NCBI GenBank assembly: GCA_033060915.1
Contig: CM065379.1
Location: 25,032,818 to 25,096,817 of the forward strand
Reading direction: 5' to 3'
DNA length: 64,000 nucleotides
Origin: Euryodendron excelsum
Lineage: Eukaryota; Streptophyta; Magnoliopsida; Ericales; Pentaphylacaceae
How positions within the stretch are numbered: the first letter of the stretch is position 1; each line of letters begins with the position of its first letter. The position numbers and the translations under genes are program-made. The notes beneath the pieces were generated by a model. That model had not been told where the DNA came from. It ran no database searches and saw only the letters and a list, made by a program, of their open reading frames with translations. Shown piece by piece: positions 33,815-45,017 of the stretch.

Positions 33815-35492
33815 TGTAAGCACCCCATTTTTGCCCACTCGGCAATCTCCAACCTTACCAATTCCAGTTTTCAAACACCATAATACATACGAGCCCAAGA
33901 CGGGTCTTTCGAACTCTAATCCAGTCAATTAGTCGCTTCCCAAACCCACAAGATCCAATTAAAGCTGTAAAGATCATCATGCCCCTAGGCATTCCAAGCA
34001 GTTTTCTGAGACTGGGCGGTCTCAGGAACCAACACCATCCAAGTAACTTCCCGAGATCGGGCGATCTCGGGGGCTAACACCTTATCAAATTCTAGACAGT
34101 TCACTTCTAGCGCTTGCTAGCCCGCCAATGTAGAATGTCCATCATTTGGTAGTTCTTTGAGACCAAGCATTCTCAGAGACCAACACCACCCTCACAAGTA
34201 GCTTTTTGAAACCAAGCGTTCTTAGAAACCAATACCACCCTATAGGTAGCTCTCTGAGACTGGGCATCTCAGGGAACAACACCGCATAGGTAGCTTTCCT
34301 AGATTGGGTGGTCTTGGGAACTAACACCGAGGTCAACACCAGCACCTATTAGCCCGACTCGGTGAAAAATGACCAAACCTGCCCCTTGGGCCCCCAAGCA
34401 AGTCTTGAGAAAGTTCAAAATCCCTCAAGACGATAAGTCCACATTTCCAAAGTGATCCTAAATAGTTAGGCGTACTCAACCCACTATTCTGTCCAACTCT
34501 GGTCCCATTCCGGCTAAGTCCGGTCAAAATGACCATTTTACCCCTGGCCAACCCAAACGTGCCCCGAAACTGCACTGGTCCTAGAATAGTGAATGGTGGG
34601 TCTTGTCATACAACTTTGTTTAGCCTAAGGTGGACCTTACGACACTAAACACTCCTGACTCAACGAAAGTCCCCCTGGAGCGTCTCACAGACGTTCCACT
34701 AATATTGCCTTTTCTCTTGATTCCCTAGTTATAATGCAACATCAAACGACTTGAGAAATGTGCAAACCAGGGAATTCCCGAAAGCTCATTCATAGGTCAT
34801 TCCATCAATACGGCTCGATCGAAGAGATCGCTTCCCAAAGCTCCTCATCGCATGGCTTGAAAACTGCTACGTTCAACAACCCCTAAAGCATCTCGCGGAC
34901 GCTTTGCCAAGATTGACTTTCTTCAATTCCTTGATTATAACGCACTATCAAACGACTTGAGAAACGCGTAAATTAAGAAATTTTTGAAAGTATTTCCAAA
35001 GTACTTTCCATCGGTACGGTTCGATTGGAGAGATCGCTTCACGAAGGCCTCGATTATACGGCACACAAACAGCTATTTTTGAACTTCCACGGAGCGTATT
35101 AGAGATGCTCTACAAAAATATAATTTTATGCACACTTCCCGAGACAATATCTCACACTTTCGAACACCGTTTAGGCTTTCTGAAAACTCAAAAGTTCACA
35201 AGAAACGTCAAGAGAACACTGTGGATGCAACTGATTTTCTAAAACCTTTCCGATTGGCACAATTATCAAGATAAAGTTTAAACAAACACTCCCGATGGCA
35301 GAGCGTATGCTACATGTGCCTAAAGTTTGATCAGATCGATCAAACTTTGCTTAGCCCTTAAGATTTAGCCAGTGCAATGGGTGCCACATGGCATTATGCT
35401 AATAGAACAGTACTGGCACATGTAGCACATGTGCTAGGGCAAATTTTGCCCAGGCGCATGTACTACATGCTTCAGGTCTCTCCAGAGTTTCC

Positions 35493-35500
35493 TATAAATA
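35493..35500 (+). promoter_or_regulatory. TATA box of E3 5' LTR
   Basis: TATAAATA in the conserved context CCTATAAATA, just after GCATGTACTACATGC. Confidence 0.7.
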
Positions 35501-36769
35501 CAGACCTCTCCCTTTACATATTTCAGAATTGAAAATTGTAACGAAATTCTGCATAAACAGCTCCAAAAACCTAAAACCCTCCATATATCTCTCCCTCCAA
35601 ACACTTAGGTTGTATTTCATCTTACTCTAGCCCATACACCTCACCTACAATACCCTCCATGCCATAGAAGACCTTATTCCAGCCCCTTCCAAGTCCATCC
35701 ATGATCAAGTCCAAGCATCTAATGAAGTTTGAGAATGTTTGAAGGCAAAATGTGGTATTTCCTTTTATATTTTTCTCTTCCCCCACTCCTCTCTTCTCCC
35801 TCCTAGCCTACTTAGGTTATTCTCTATTTTAGCCCCCATCTTCTACCCTCCATTCTTGCATCCATGAGACAAGAGAGCTCCTAGCTCATACTTAGAGGAA
35901 AGCTAGTGAGAGCTACTGTATAGGGGGATCTATCGCGAGCCTACTTTAAGATGGTATGGCCTTGGAGCACCTTGATCATGTGGTGTAGCCCTTAGCCTTA
36001 TATGGTTTCATGACCCCCTTTGCATATGACTATCTTGTTTATGTTTTGTATGTTTGGCTTTATTTTCATGTTTACAACCATCTTTTTCAAAACTTGCACT
36101 ATCCCTATTTCTATGTCATTTTCAAACTCCTTATTTAAATGTTCTTTTAAAAATGGTTCTAAGAGTTGGCCCCTTGAAGTTTAGGATGAGACCCTAACTA
36201 ATCATGCCTTAGAAAAGCTCCCCACTAACCCCAAGCTCACATTTTTGCATCTTTACATTGCAACTTGCATAAAAAATGGTTTTCAAATTAATTGATTCCT
36301 AAGGTTTCTATTCTCTCAAGCCTAGTGGTTGGAATAGCTCCATGGAACCTTCTCTTGAGTGGTTTCCCTTTACATTGTCCATAGGAACCCTAACTTGTTA
36401 GAATGGTTCCCTTTTTTAAAAATAGATTTCAAAACTTTCTTCTTAAACATGGTTTTAAAGTTCATTATCTCAATCTTTGCATTAAAAATGGTTTTCCAAA
36501 AGTTGTTCTTATTATGGTGATTTTCAAAGTCCTTACTCTTTTCAAGATAAAAGATTATAATGGTTCTAAGGAAACCTTCTTCAGAATAGTTTTCAAACAT
36601 CAACCATATAAATCATATACGTAACTAGAGCCAATTTTCATGGAAATGATTTTCAAAAGGGTTGTCTACCGAAATCTTTTGCATAACGTGATTTGTTTTC
36701 CAAAACTCTTTTTAAAAAAAAATGTATAAAACCACTTTTCTAAAACCTCTTTCCAATCATAAGTTAATC

Positions 36770-36960
36770 TAACCCTAGTTCAATCCACCCTAGATTAACT
36801 TGACCCCAGAACAACCAAATCCTAGATTAACCTAACCTTAGTTAGTTAACCCTAGATCATCCAAACCCTAGGTTAACTTAACCTTAGTTAATTAACCCTA
36901 TTCCATATTAACCCTAGGTTAACCTAACCAGAGTTAGTTAATTTTAGGTTAGTAAGCTTC
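36770..36960 (+). repeat. Telomere-like array in E3 5' LTR
   Basis: About six units of AACCCTAGNTTAACCTAACC and TTAGTTAGTTAACCCTAG. Confidence 0.8.
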
Positions 36961-38245
36961 AAGGTTCCAATTCAAAGACCCTTTTTTAAATAATCTTTCA
37001 ACTCAAAAATCATTTTAATAACATATTTTCAAAACATCCCACTCTCTTAAAATTTCAAAAATCAGCTCCAAAACCTTTTCAAATATCCCTACACTCTATC
37101 ATAAAAAATGTCTCCAAGACGTTTTCCTAAACTTATCTCAACGAAGGTGGCTAGAAACTCAACATTTTTCAGAAACTATTTTCAAAAATATTTTCAAAAA
37201 CTCATAACTCTAAAGTGTCCTCAACCCTTTTATAGTTAGGGATTCCAAGGTGTAAGCACCCCATTTTTGCCCGCTCGGCAATCTCCGGCCCGACCGGATT
37301 CGGTTTCCAATATCATAACACATGCAAGCTCAAGATGAGCCTTTTAATCTCCAATCCAACCAACTGGTTACTTCTCAGGTCCATAAGGATCCGCTGGAGC
37401 CTTAAGCACCATTATTCTAGGCAGTTTTTCGGACCGGGCGGTCCCAGAAACCAACGCCATCCAGGTAGCTTTCCGAGATCGGGCGATCTCGGGGACCAAC
37501 ACCTCATCAAAGATTTCAGACGATTCACTTCTGGCGCCTGCTAGCCCGCCAATGTAGAATGTCCGTCATTCGGTAGTTCTCCGGGACCAGGCGTTCTCGG
37601 AGACCAACACCACCCTTTCAGGGAGCTTTCTAGGACCAGGCGTTCTCAGGAACCAACACCACCCTATAGGTAGCTCTCTAAGACCAGGCGTTCTTAGACA
37701 CCAACACCGCATAGGTAGTTTTCCGAGACCGGGCAGTCTCGGGAACCAACACCTAGGTCAACACCGACGCTTACTAGCCCGACTCGGTGAAAAATGACCA
37801 AACCTGCCCCTTGGGCCTCCAGGCATGTTTTGGGAAAGTTTAAAATCCCTCAAAACGATAAGTCCATCCTTCCACAATGTTGTCAAACCATCAGGCGTCC
37901 CCCGCACACCATTTGGTCCAAATTCGGTCCTATTCTGGCTCACTCTGGTCAAAATGACCATTTTGCCCCTAAACGCCTCAGCATGGCACAAACCCCGCTG
38001 AACGGTAAAAGACTCTCTCAAAACCATCCCTGAACAGCCCTACACGCTTAACACAATATACCAGACCATTCCTAACCATTTACAGCCAACTCCGATCAAA
38101 ATGACCGTTTTGCCCTTAGGAGCCAAAAATGCCCCGAAACAGCACTGGCCTTGGGGTTTCGAGCAAAGGATTTCACCGCACGCCTTTGTTTAACCCAAGG
38201 AACACCTTACGACACTAAGCTCACATGACTTGGTAAAAGTTCCCT

Positions 38246-38682
38246 GGAGCGTCTCACAGACGCTCCGCTTAAATTGTCTTTTCTCATGATTCCCTGATTA
38301 TATCGTACCGTCAACCGACTTGAGAAACGCGTAAATCAGGGAATTTTCAAAAGCTTGTCTATAGATCCTTCCATCGATACGGCTCGATCAAGTGGATCAC
38401 CTCTCGAAGCCCTCCATCGTACGGTGTGCAAACCATGACTTTCAGCAACCCCTGGAGCGTCTCGCAGACGCTCCGCCAAGGTTGACTTTTTCTTCGATTC
38501 CCTAATCAAAATGCACTGTCAAACGACTTGAGAAATGCGTAAATTTGGAAATTCTAGAAACTATTTCCAGAGTACTTTCCATTGGAACGGTCCGATCGAA
38601 TAGATCGCTTCTCAAAGGCCTTAATCACATCAAATGAAAACAGCTACTTTTAAACACACACGGAGCGTATTACAGACGCTCC
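38246..38682 (+). repeat. Three hairpins at 208-bp spacing in E4 U3
   Basis: Hairpins at 38246-38266 and 38454-38474 each have a perfect 9-bp stem (GGAGCGTCT / AGACGCTCC) and a 3-nt loop. The third (38662-38682) has a 7-bp stem. The DNA between them is a diverged tandem repeat of about 208 bp containing ACTTGAGAAA(C/T)GCGTAAAT. Equivalents occur at 18263/18470/18670, 34677/34886/35095, 53990/54193 and, reversed, in L1. Confidence 0.88.
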
Positions 38683-39026
38683 ACAAAAGTGTCCTTTTTG
38701 GTATGCTTCACAAGACGATATCCCACGCTTCTGAACATAATTCAAACTCTTCGAAAACATGAAAGTTCATCGGTTGCACTAAGAGAACATCTCGAGTGCG
38801 ATCGATTCCCCTGGAACCTTTCCGGTTGGCCCAATTATCGAGGCAAAGTTTGGGCGATTTTTCCCGGTGATGGCGCGTATGCTACATGCGCTCAAATTTT
38901 GTTCAGATTGATCGACTTTCGATTAATGGTCGAGATTTAATCAGTACATAGGGTGCCACATGTTATTCTAGCAATGGAACAGTACCTGCATATGTAGCAC
39001 ATGCGCACGGCCTATTCCAGGTTGCC

Positions 39027-39035
39027 TATAAATAG
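39027..39035 (+). promoter_or_regulatory. TATA box of E4 LTR
   Basis: TATAAATAG, preceded by CATGTAGCACATGCGC. R and U5 follow, giving an RNA start near 39058. Confidence 0.75.
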
Positions 39036-40284
39036 AGGCCTCCCCCCTTGCATATTCCAAGTCCGAAATTGATATGAAACTCTGCTGAAATCACTCCAGA
39101 AACTCGAATCTCTACATATATTCCTCCCCTCCAACACTTAGGCTAGATTCTACCCCTCCTAAGCCTATAGACTCCATATACAAAGCCTCATATACACTTA
39201 TACACTCCACTCAAGCCCTTCAAGCCTTATTGAAGCCACTCAAGCTCCAACCAAGACATCCATTGAAGACTACAAGAGTGTTAAAGGCAAAAGGTGGTAT
39301 CCCTTTTACATTTGTGCTCTCCCCCTCTCTTCTTTTCTCCCTCCTAGCCTACTTAGGCTATTCTCTATTTTAATCCCCATCTTCAACCCCCCTTTCTTGC
39401 ATGCTTGAGCCAAGAGGGCTCCTAGATCATGCCTAAAGGAAAGCAAGTGAGAGCCACCGTGTAGGGGGACCTCTCACTAGCCTACTTTAAGATGGTATGG
39501 CCTAAGAGCCCCTTGTTTATATGGTGAAGCTTAAAAGCCTTGTATATGAATCATGACCCCTTTGTATATTATTATTTTGATCATATCTTGTATGCTTGGC
39601 TTCATTTTATGTTTATTGCCATATCCCACAATGCATGCATTGCTCTTAATTTCATAATATTTCCAAGTTCTACATGTCCTTCAAAAATTGTTCCAAGAGT
39701 TGGCCCGTTGAAGTTTAAGGTGAGACCTTAGGAGTCATGCCTTAGAAAATCCCTCACAACCCCCTAATTCATACTTTTGCACCATTATATTTCAACTTGC
39801 ATGAAAGTCGCTTTCAAACTCTCTAATATTCAAGGTTTCCATTCTCTCAAAGTTAGTAGTTAAAATGGCCCCATGGAACCTCTCTTGAGTGGTCTCCCTT
39901 TTGTTGGCCATATGAACTCTCTCTTAATGAAATGGTTCCCTTGAAAAAATGGTTCTCAAAATCCTTCTCCAAAAATAATTTCAAAAATACATTCTCTCTA
40001 TCTTTGCAAAAAAAATGATTCTCCAAAAATCACCATCATTATGTTGAATTTTGACCCCTATATACTCTTGTCAAAATATTGGTAATAATGGCCATGAGGA
40101 AACCTTCCTTAGAATGGTCTCCAATCACCAACCATATAAACCATGTTCTTGGCTAGAGTCAAAATTTTCATGAAAATGATCTTCATAAAGATTGCCAACC
40201 AAAGTCTATTGCATATCATGCTTTGTTTTTCAAAACTCTTTCCAAGAATTACATCAAAACAACTTTCAAGACCATCCTCCAATC

Positions 40285-40575
40285 TAACCCTAGGTTAACT
40301 TGACCCTAGTTACCTAACCCTAGGTTAACTTGACCCTAGTTGTCCAACCCTAGGTTAACTTGACCATAGTTGATCAACCCTAGATTAACTTGACTCTAGT
40401 TCACTCACCTTAGGTTAACCCTACCTTAGTTAGTTAAACCTAAGTCATCTTAACCTTAGGTTAACCTAACCCGAGTTAGTTAACCATAGGTCCTCCTAAC
40501 CTTAGGTCAACCTAACCTAAGTTAGTTAACCTTAGGTTCCCCCTAACCCTAGGCAAACTCAACCTAGGTTAGTAC
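40285..40575 (+). repeat. Telomere-like array in E4 U5
   Basis: Starts with four near-regular 30-bp units of AACCCTAGGTTAACTTGACC with a TAGTT spacer, then more degenerate units. This is the clearest array in the window. Confidence 0.85.
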
Positions 40576-41946
40576 ACTTTAAGGTTCCAACTCTTGAACC
40601 ATTTTCTAAATGATCTTTCAAATCTTCAAAATATTTTTTCCAAAACCTCCTACTCTTTTTGATTTCAAAAACCAACTCCATAAACTTTTCAAATGTTCTT
40701 ACATTCCCTCTTCAAGACCTTTCCAAAAATATTTTCAAAGAGTCACAAACCTAAGGTGTCCCTAGCCCTCTCATGGCTAGGGATTCCAAGGAGAAGTGAT
40801 AAATCAAGAACAACCTCCAAGGTTGTCCATATTAGGATTCCAAACCCTTAGCCCTTTTCAAAAACTATTTTAAAAAATTAATTCATCAAAGCATGCTTCC
40901 AAGGTTTTCAAAACAAGGCTTAAAAAACACTTCCAAGTTCTCTTGAGACATGCCAAAGCATTCTTCCAAAACTCCCTCAAGTTGATCCTAAAACATTTTC
41001 AAGAAACACTCCACCACTCAATTTCAAGTCAAAACTTCCAAGACCACAAAGAGTCTTCAACTTCTAAAGACCCCAAAATGTCTTAAACCCATCCATAGAC
41101 GTCAAAGAGTCTTCAACTTTCAAAAATCTCTAAGTGTCTTAAACTTCTTCCAACACCTCAATGTGTCTTCAAGCTTTCCGGAGGCACTAATGCGCCTATT
41201 GTCCATCGGGCTCTTGCCCGAACTATGAATGACCTGATTCTCGCCAAATGAGATACGTAGGCAACCTAAAATGGTGCGGTCATAACTTTCATTTCAACCC
41301 CAATCCTTTTTTTAAAAAAATTCCAATCAATTCAAAGTTTCTATTTCAAACTCTTTCAAAACCTCAATTATTTTCAAACTTCTTCCAAAACTTGCATCAT
41401 GCATTATTCATCCAAAAAGTGATGACTAAATCCCTTTTTCAAAGTTCTAAGGTGGATATTAAGTGGACAATGGTAACCAGTTATCCTAGTGAGTGAACCA
41501 AGGGTGATTAGACATGTAGGTACCGTAAGGGCGGGGTAGGGTGATGATCTTAGGATATCTTCCCTACACGTAACCAACCCCCAAACCTTAGATTTCTATT
41601 TTCGAAAGACCAAAATGGAGTTATTTTCAAAAAGGGCTTAAACATTTCAAACGGTTGTCAAACAACCTATTTTCCCAAAAACCCTCTCTTGAGGGAGATT
41701 TCAAAAACCTTTTTCAAAAACTCTAAGTTTAATCTTCGGATTAACGCTTAGTTTTAGGTGCCCTAACTCACCTTTATCAAGTTAGGTGGCGACTCTCATT
41801 TTTCTAAAAAGCCCTAAGTCAAATCAATTTTCAAACCTAGTCGCACTTGTCCTTCTAGGAGGACGAGTTCTAGTGATAGATTTCCGTGCTTTAAGGTTTC
41901 CGAGCCGAAAGGACCTTGGAAACCCTAAAAACCGGGGCGCGACAGT

Positions 41947-41966
41947 TGGCGACTCCACTGGGGATC
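41947..41966 (+). promoter_or_regulatory. Primer binding site for tRNA-Arg
   Basis: TGGCGACTCCACTGGGGATC is an exact complement of the 3' end of a plant tRNA-Arg (ACG anticodon type, ...GATCCCCAGTGGAGTCG plus CCA). A tRNA-Arg PBS is characteristic of Ogre elements. It is the only intact PBS of the family in the window. Confidence 0.88.
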
Positions 41967-44009
41967 TCACTTAGAGGGTTAGGCCATTAGCATGTCTCTT
42001 CACCCTTCACTCACTCAGAATCTCCGGTTACTTTGTCCAGTTTTATCCACTTTTCAAATTTTTCAAGTTTCCAAAACAAATCCTTATTTTTCAAAATGAT
42101 TTTAAATAAGTGTCATCACTTGCATTCATCGCCTACAATCATGCTTTTGCATTTACCATCTATTTTATCTTGCATTGAGTTTGTCGAAAAGTTACTAACT
42201 CTTTGCATTTTTCTTTTGTAGGTGGACCTTGGTTCATATTCTTATTTTGTTTCACGTCTTATTTGTTGCCATGTATGTGAATGAATGGACAGGATGTGAT
42301 GTGTGTTGTTGGGTCCTTTCCTCCATTTTTCAAAAATTCCACACACACTTGGTGCGCTCACTTGCATTTGCATCTTACATGTATTACCCGGTTACTACCC
42401 TTTTAGATAGAAGGGGGAACAGTATATTGACTGTGGGCGGATGCTGTGTCAATTTCTTAGCCTACGGTCTCTTGATAGTTCTCCCTCTCGAACCACCAAC
42501 CAACGATGGAGTTCACCCTTTCGGGGGTGGACGCCGGAGGTTTGAAGGTTCGGGGACCGAGCTTTTTAGGAAGCATTAGCAAACCCCCAACCTCATGCTC
42601 ATGTAGCACCCCATGCATAGCCGAACCTCTGCCAGATTTAGGACACGCGCGTCAATTTCAAAAATAAAGGAGGAAAGGGCGACCGCTTTATTTTTCCTTA
42701 TATATTTTGTCTGATCCCTACCATTATGCCATCTAATTCTTGTTGCTTCCATGTACATGCATCATAATTGCTCATGCATCGGAATTCACTTTAAGACAAG
42801 AGTTTTCAAAGTAACTCAAGTCAATGCATCTTTATGCATCTAATCAACCCCTAGAGAAAGGCCCAAAGACCTTCTCGCTCAAAATTAACCAACCCAAAAT
42901 TCCTAAGGGTACCACGAGACCCTAAGGATTCATGGCATGCATTAAAGTCATCTCATAAAGAGGGGCCCCAGTCCCTCTTCGCTCACGGAGATAGATTTGC
43001 CAAGAAGACAAGGGGCAATCTGAAATCAAGATCTCTTACTGATCTCTACCAAGGAAGACGAATCCAAAGACTCAAGAGTAGGATTTCGAAGATAGAATAG
43101 GTGAAATCCCCAAGAAAAATGTTCCCCTTCCCCTTCAAATGTACTTTCAATTCCATGTATAAAGAAAGAAAAAGAAATCAAATGTAATAAAACTATCCTT
43201 TCTACTTTCATCGAATGAATGTATGAATGAATGAATGAACAAGCTCGCACAGGTACAGTATTGCATACAGGGGCAATCCCCTATCTCCAAACATGAGCCA
43301 ACACATCATGCTTAGCTCCCCTCTCCAAATAGGGGCTCTCCAAGGGCATGCATTACATAAAAATCTTCAATCTAAAGGCATTAACTTCTCCTTTTTGTTT
43401 TTCTTTTTACATCCTCATTGTCTTCTCCCTAGCTTACAAAGGCCAATAGAGTCTGAGGGTGAACCAAGAATGAAAAGGGGGTCTTCTAAACTACTTATTC
43501 ATTGCCATTATGATGTCCATATAATTACTATTAGGCTCATGCATTAACATCCATCCCAAGAAACTCTAGCCACTGCATTCTCATGCATTCAATCAACTGT
43601 AGAGAGAAAGGGATGTCCCAATCTCATGCTAATCAAACCTACCTAAACCTCTAAGGGTTCCTCCAACCCTAAGGATTCATGGCATGCATAGAATCATATC
43701 TCAAGAGAGGCCAAAATCTCTCTCAGTCCATGGAGGCAGGATTCCCCAAACAAAGAAGTATCAACCGGCCCATGCCGAAGAGGTATTGTATTGCACACAG
43801 GGGTAAAATCCCACCTCCAAAATGGACTCAACATCATGCGTAGATTCCCTCAAAGAGGGGACCTCCATAGGACATGCATTGCATAAAACCTTCAACTCAA
43901 CATGCTAACTGTATTTTGTTTTTCTTTTTTTTTTTAGGTCCAAGAGGATAGTCAAACTGATAGAATCCCTCTGGCATCCCACCTAATTCTAACTCATGCA
44001 AAGCCATGA
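41967..44009 (+). mobile_element. E4 5' untranslated / internal region
   Basis: No gag or pol frame is supported. Two related blocks, about 42820-43380 and 43555-43910, share phrases such as CCTAAGGATTCATGGCATGC and GTATTGCA(T/C)ACAGGGG: an imperfect direct duplication of roughly 700 bp. A poly-T tract ending in TTTTTAG at 43937 resembles a splice acceptor. The frame at 42229-42579 has no recognisable domain and overlaps UTR-like sequence. Confidence 0.55.
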
Positions 44010-44126
44010 TCTCAACACCATGTTGCCACTCTACCAGTCCTCAAAAAGCCATCCCTGTGCAAATTAGATGACACTCATGGAAAATGGAGTGTGAAGGATG
44101 CCAACGTAATTCCAAAACCAGTTTGA
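44010..44126 (+). pseudogene. Conserved C-terminal tail of the sense ORF in E4
   Basis: A 38-codon open stretch ends KWSVKDANVIPKPV-stop, homologous to the tail of E1's ORF (12451) and E3's (51168). Only the tail is present: the PBS is 2.1 kb upstream and no gag lies between. Upstream stops mean it is not translatable as it stands. The poly-T/AG site at 43937 might be a splice acceptor for an exon carrying this tail, as Ogre elements are known to use an intron; this is conjecture. Confidence 0.5.
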
Positions 44127-44324
44127 GGGGTTTATTCTGAAAAAGGGAGATTTCTTTCAAACCCATCTTTCAATTTTCAATTCGAATTTTAGCATGAAAA
44201 TAACATACCTCATTGTTTTCCTTTGCCATTAAGCATAGGTTGGCAACTTCATTATCGCTTTCTTACTTTCTCCCCAAGCCGCTACCATAGCTTTCTTTTT
44301 GTCATTTTTCCTTGAATTTTTGAG

Positions 44325-45017
44325 TTAAGGACACTCGAATTTTATATGACCCGGTCTTTTGAATTCATAACAAATTATTTTATCATTTTTGTTACCTTCT
44401 CCTTTTGCTTCATCATTCTTTAAAAATTTTCGTCCAGCTTGCTTCTTCTTCCTTAAAAATCTTTTGAATTTCTTTGTAATCATGGCAAGCTCCTCATCTT
44501 CATTGCTAGTTTCTCCATCATTGCTATCAAATACGGAGGAAGTGGTGAATGATTTCAATGCCATGCTTTTCTTCTTTTTGTTTTCATCGTCATCCATTCT
44601 CATGGTAAGCTCGTGAGTCATGAGTGAACCCAAGAGCTCATCCAAGCTAAGTCTCGTGAGATCTTTGGCTTCTTGTATTACAGTTACTTTCGGCTCCCAA
44701 CTCCTTGGTAAAGACCTAAGAATCTTTCTCACCATTTCAACATTAGTATAACATTTACCAAAAGATTTCAAGGCATTTATAATATCAGTAAATCTAGTAA
44801 ACATATCAGAAATAGACTCCTCTTGATTCATTTTAAACAATTCATATTTATGAACAAGCATACTAATCTTAGACTCTTTGACTTGATTAGTTCCCTCATG
44901 TGTAACTTCTAATTTGTTCCAAATTTTCTTGGCCGACTCACATGTAGAGATTCTATTAAACTCATTAGGATCTAACGCACAATATAGGGGAGTTGAATCA
45001 CTCAAAAAATAAATCAT
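44325..45017 (-). pseudogene. Copia-type gag (UBN2 family) fragment
   Basis: The 230-codon open frame has the hallmarks of plant Copia Gag: FNRISTCESAKKIWNKLEV, THEGTNQVKESKISMLVHKY, DMFTRFTDIINALKSFGK, RKILRSLPRSWEPKVTVIQE and SLDELLGSLMTHE. A Lys-rich linker follows, then a zinc knuckle CYEFKRPGHIKFEC whose second cysteine is Phe, so metal binding is probably lost. The normal N-terminal 60-80 residues are missing; the methionine used is only the first in frame. Below 44325 the reading resumes in another frame (KKAMVAAWGES-like, about 44270-44300). Confidence 0.88.

Larger units (their letters stand above)
33815..37250 (+). mobile_element. E3 5' LTR (T type), interrupted at 37250
   Basis: Starts TGTAAGCACCCC at 33815. 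U3 has hairpin units at 34015-34330 and 208-bp-type hairpins at 34677, 34886 and 35095. The TATA box is at 35493-35500 and a telomere-like array at 36770-36960. It shares with 53802-57757, and with no other copy here, the segment CTTAGCCCTTAAGATTTAGC before the TATA box, so the two are LTRs of one element. It is cut in mid-U5 where the E4 LTR starts; about 1.2 kb of U5 is missing. Confidence 0.85.
37251..41944 (+). mobile_element. E4 5' LTR, best-preserved copy (T type)
   Basis: A 4694-bp LTR from TGTAAGCACCCC to GGGGCGCGACA, followed after two bases by a perfect PBS, so it is a 5' LTR. U3 contains four to five 45-55-bp hairpin units (37430-37760), AAAATGACCATTTTGCCCC repeats (37951, 38095), and three hairpins at 38246, 38454 and 38662, exactly 208 bp apart. 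The TATA box is at 39027-39035. U5 has the telomere-like array (40285-40575), the conserved ACTATGAATGACCTGATTCT block (41222-41285) and a terminal hairpin (41848-41870). It lies inside the E3 5' LTR, but no continuation of that LTR follows it. Confidence 0.92.

Noticed and set aside
37758..38027. 89-codon minus-strand frame in the E4 U3 with a homologue at 34333-34575
   Set aside because: Homology follows from LTR similarity; other copies (17800 region) are not open, and there is no domain.
40285..40575. Possible true interstitial telomere
   Set aside because: Units are 25-35 bp with a CCCTAGG core instead of CCCTAAA, and every T-type LTR carries them, so they are part of the LTR.
42229..42579. 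116-codon frame in the E4 leader
   Set aside because: No recognisable domain, sits in UTR-like sequence between PBS and the tail, not seen in other copies.
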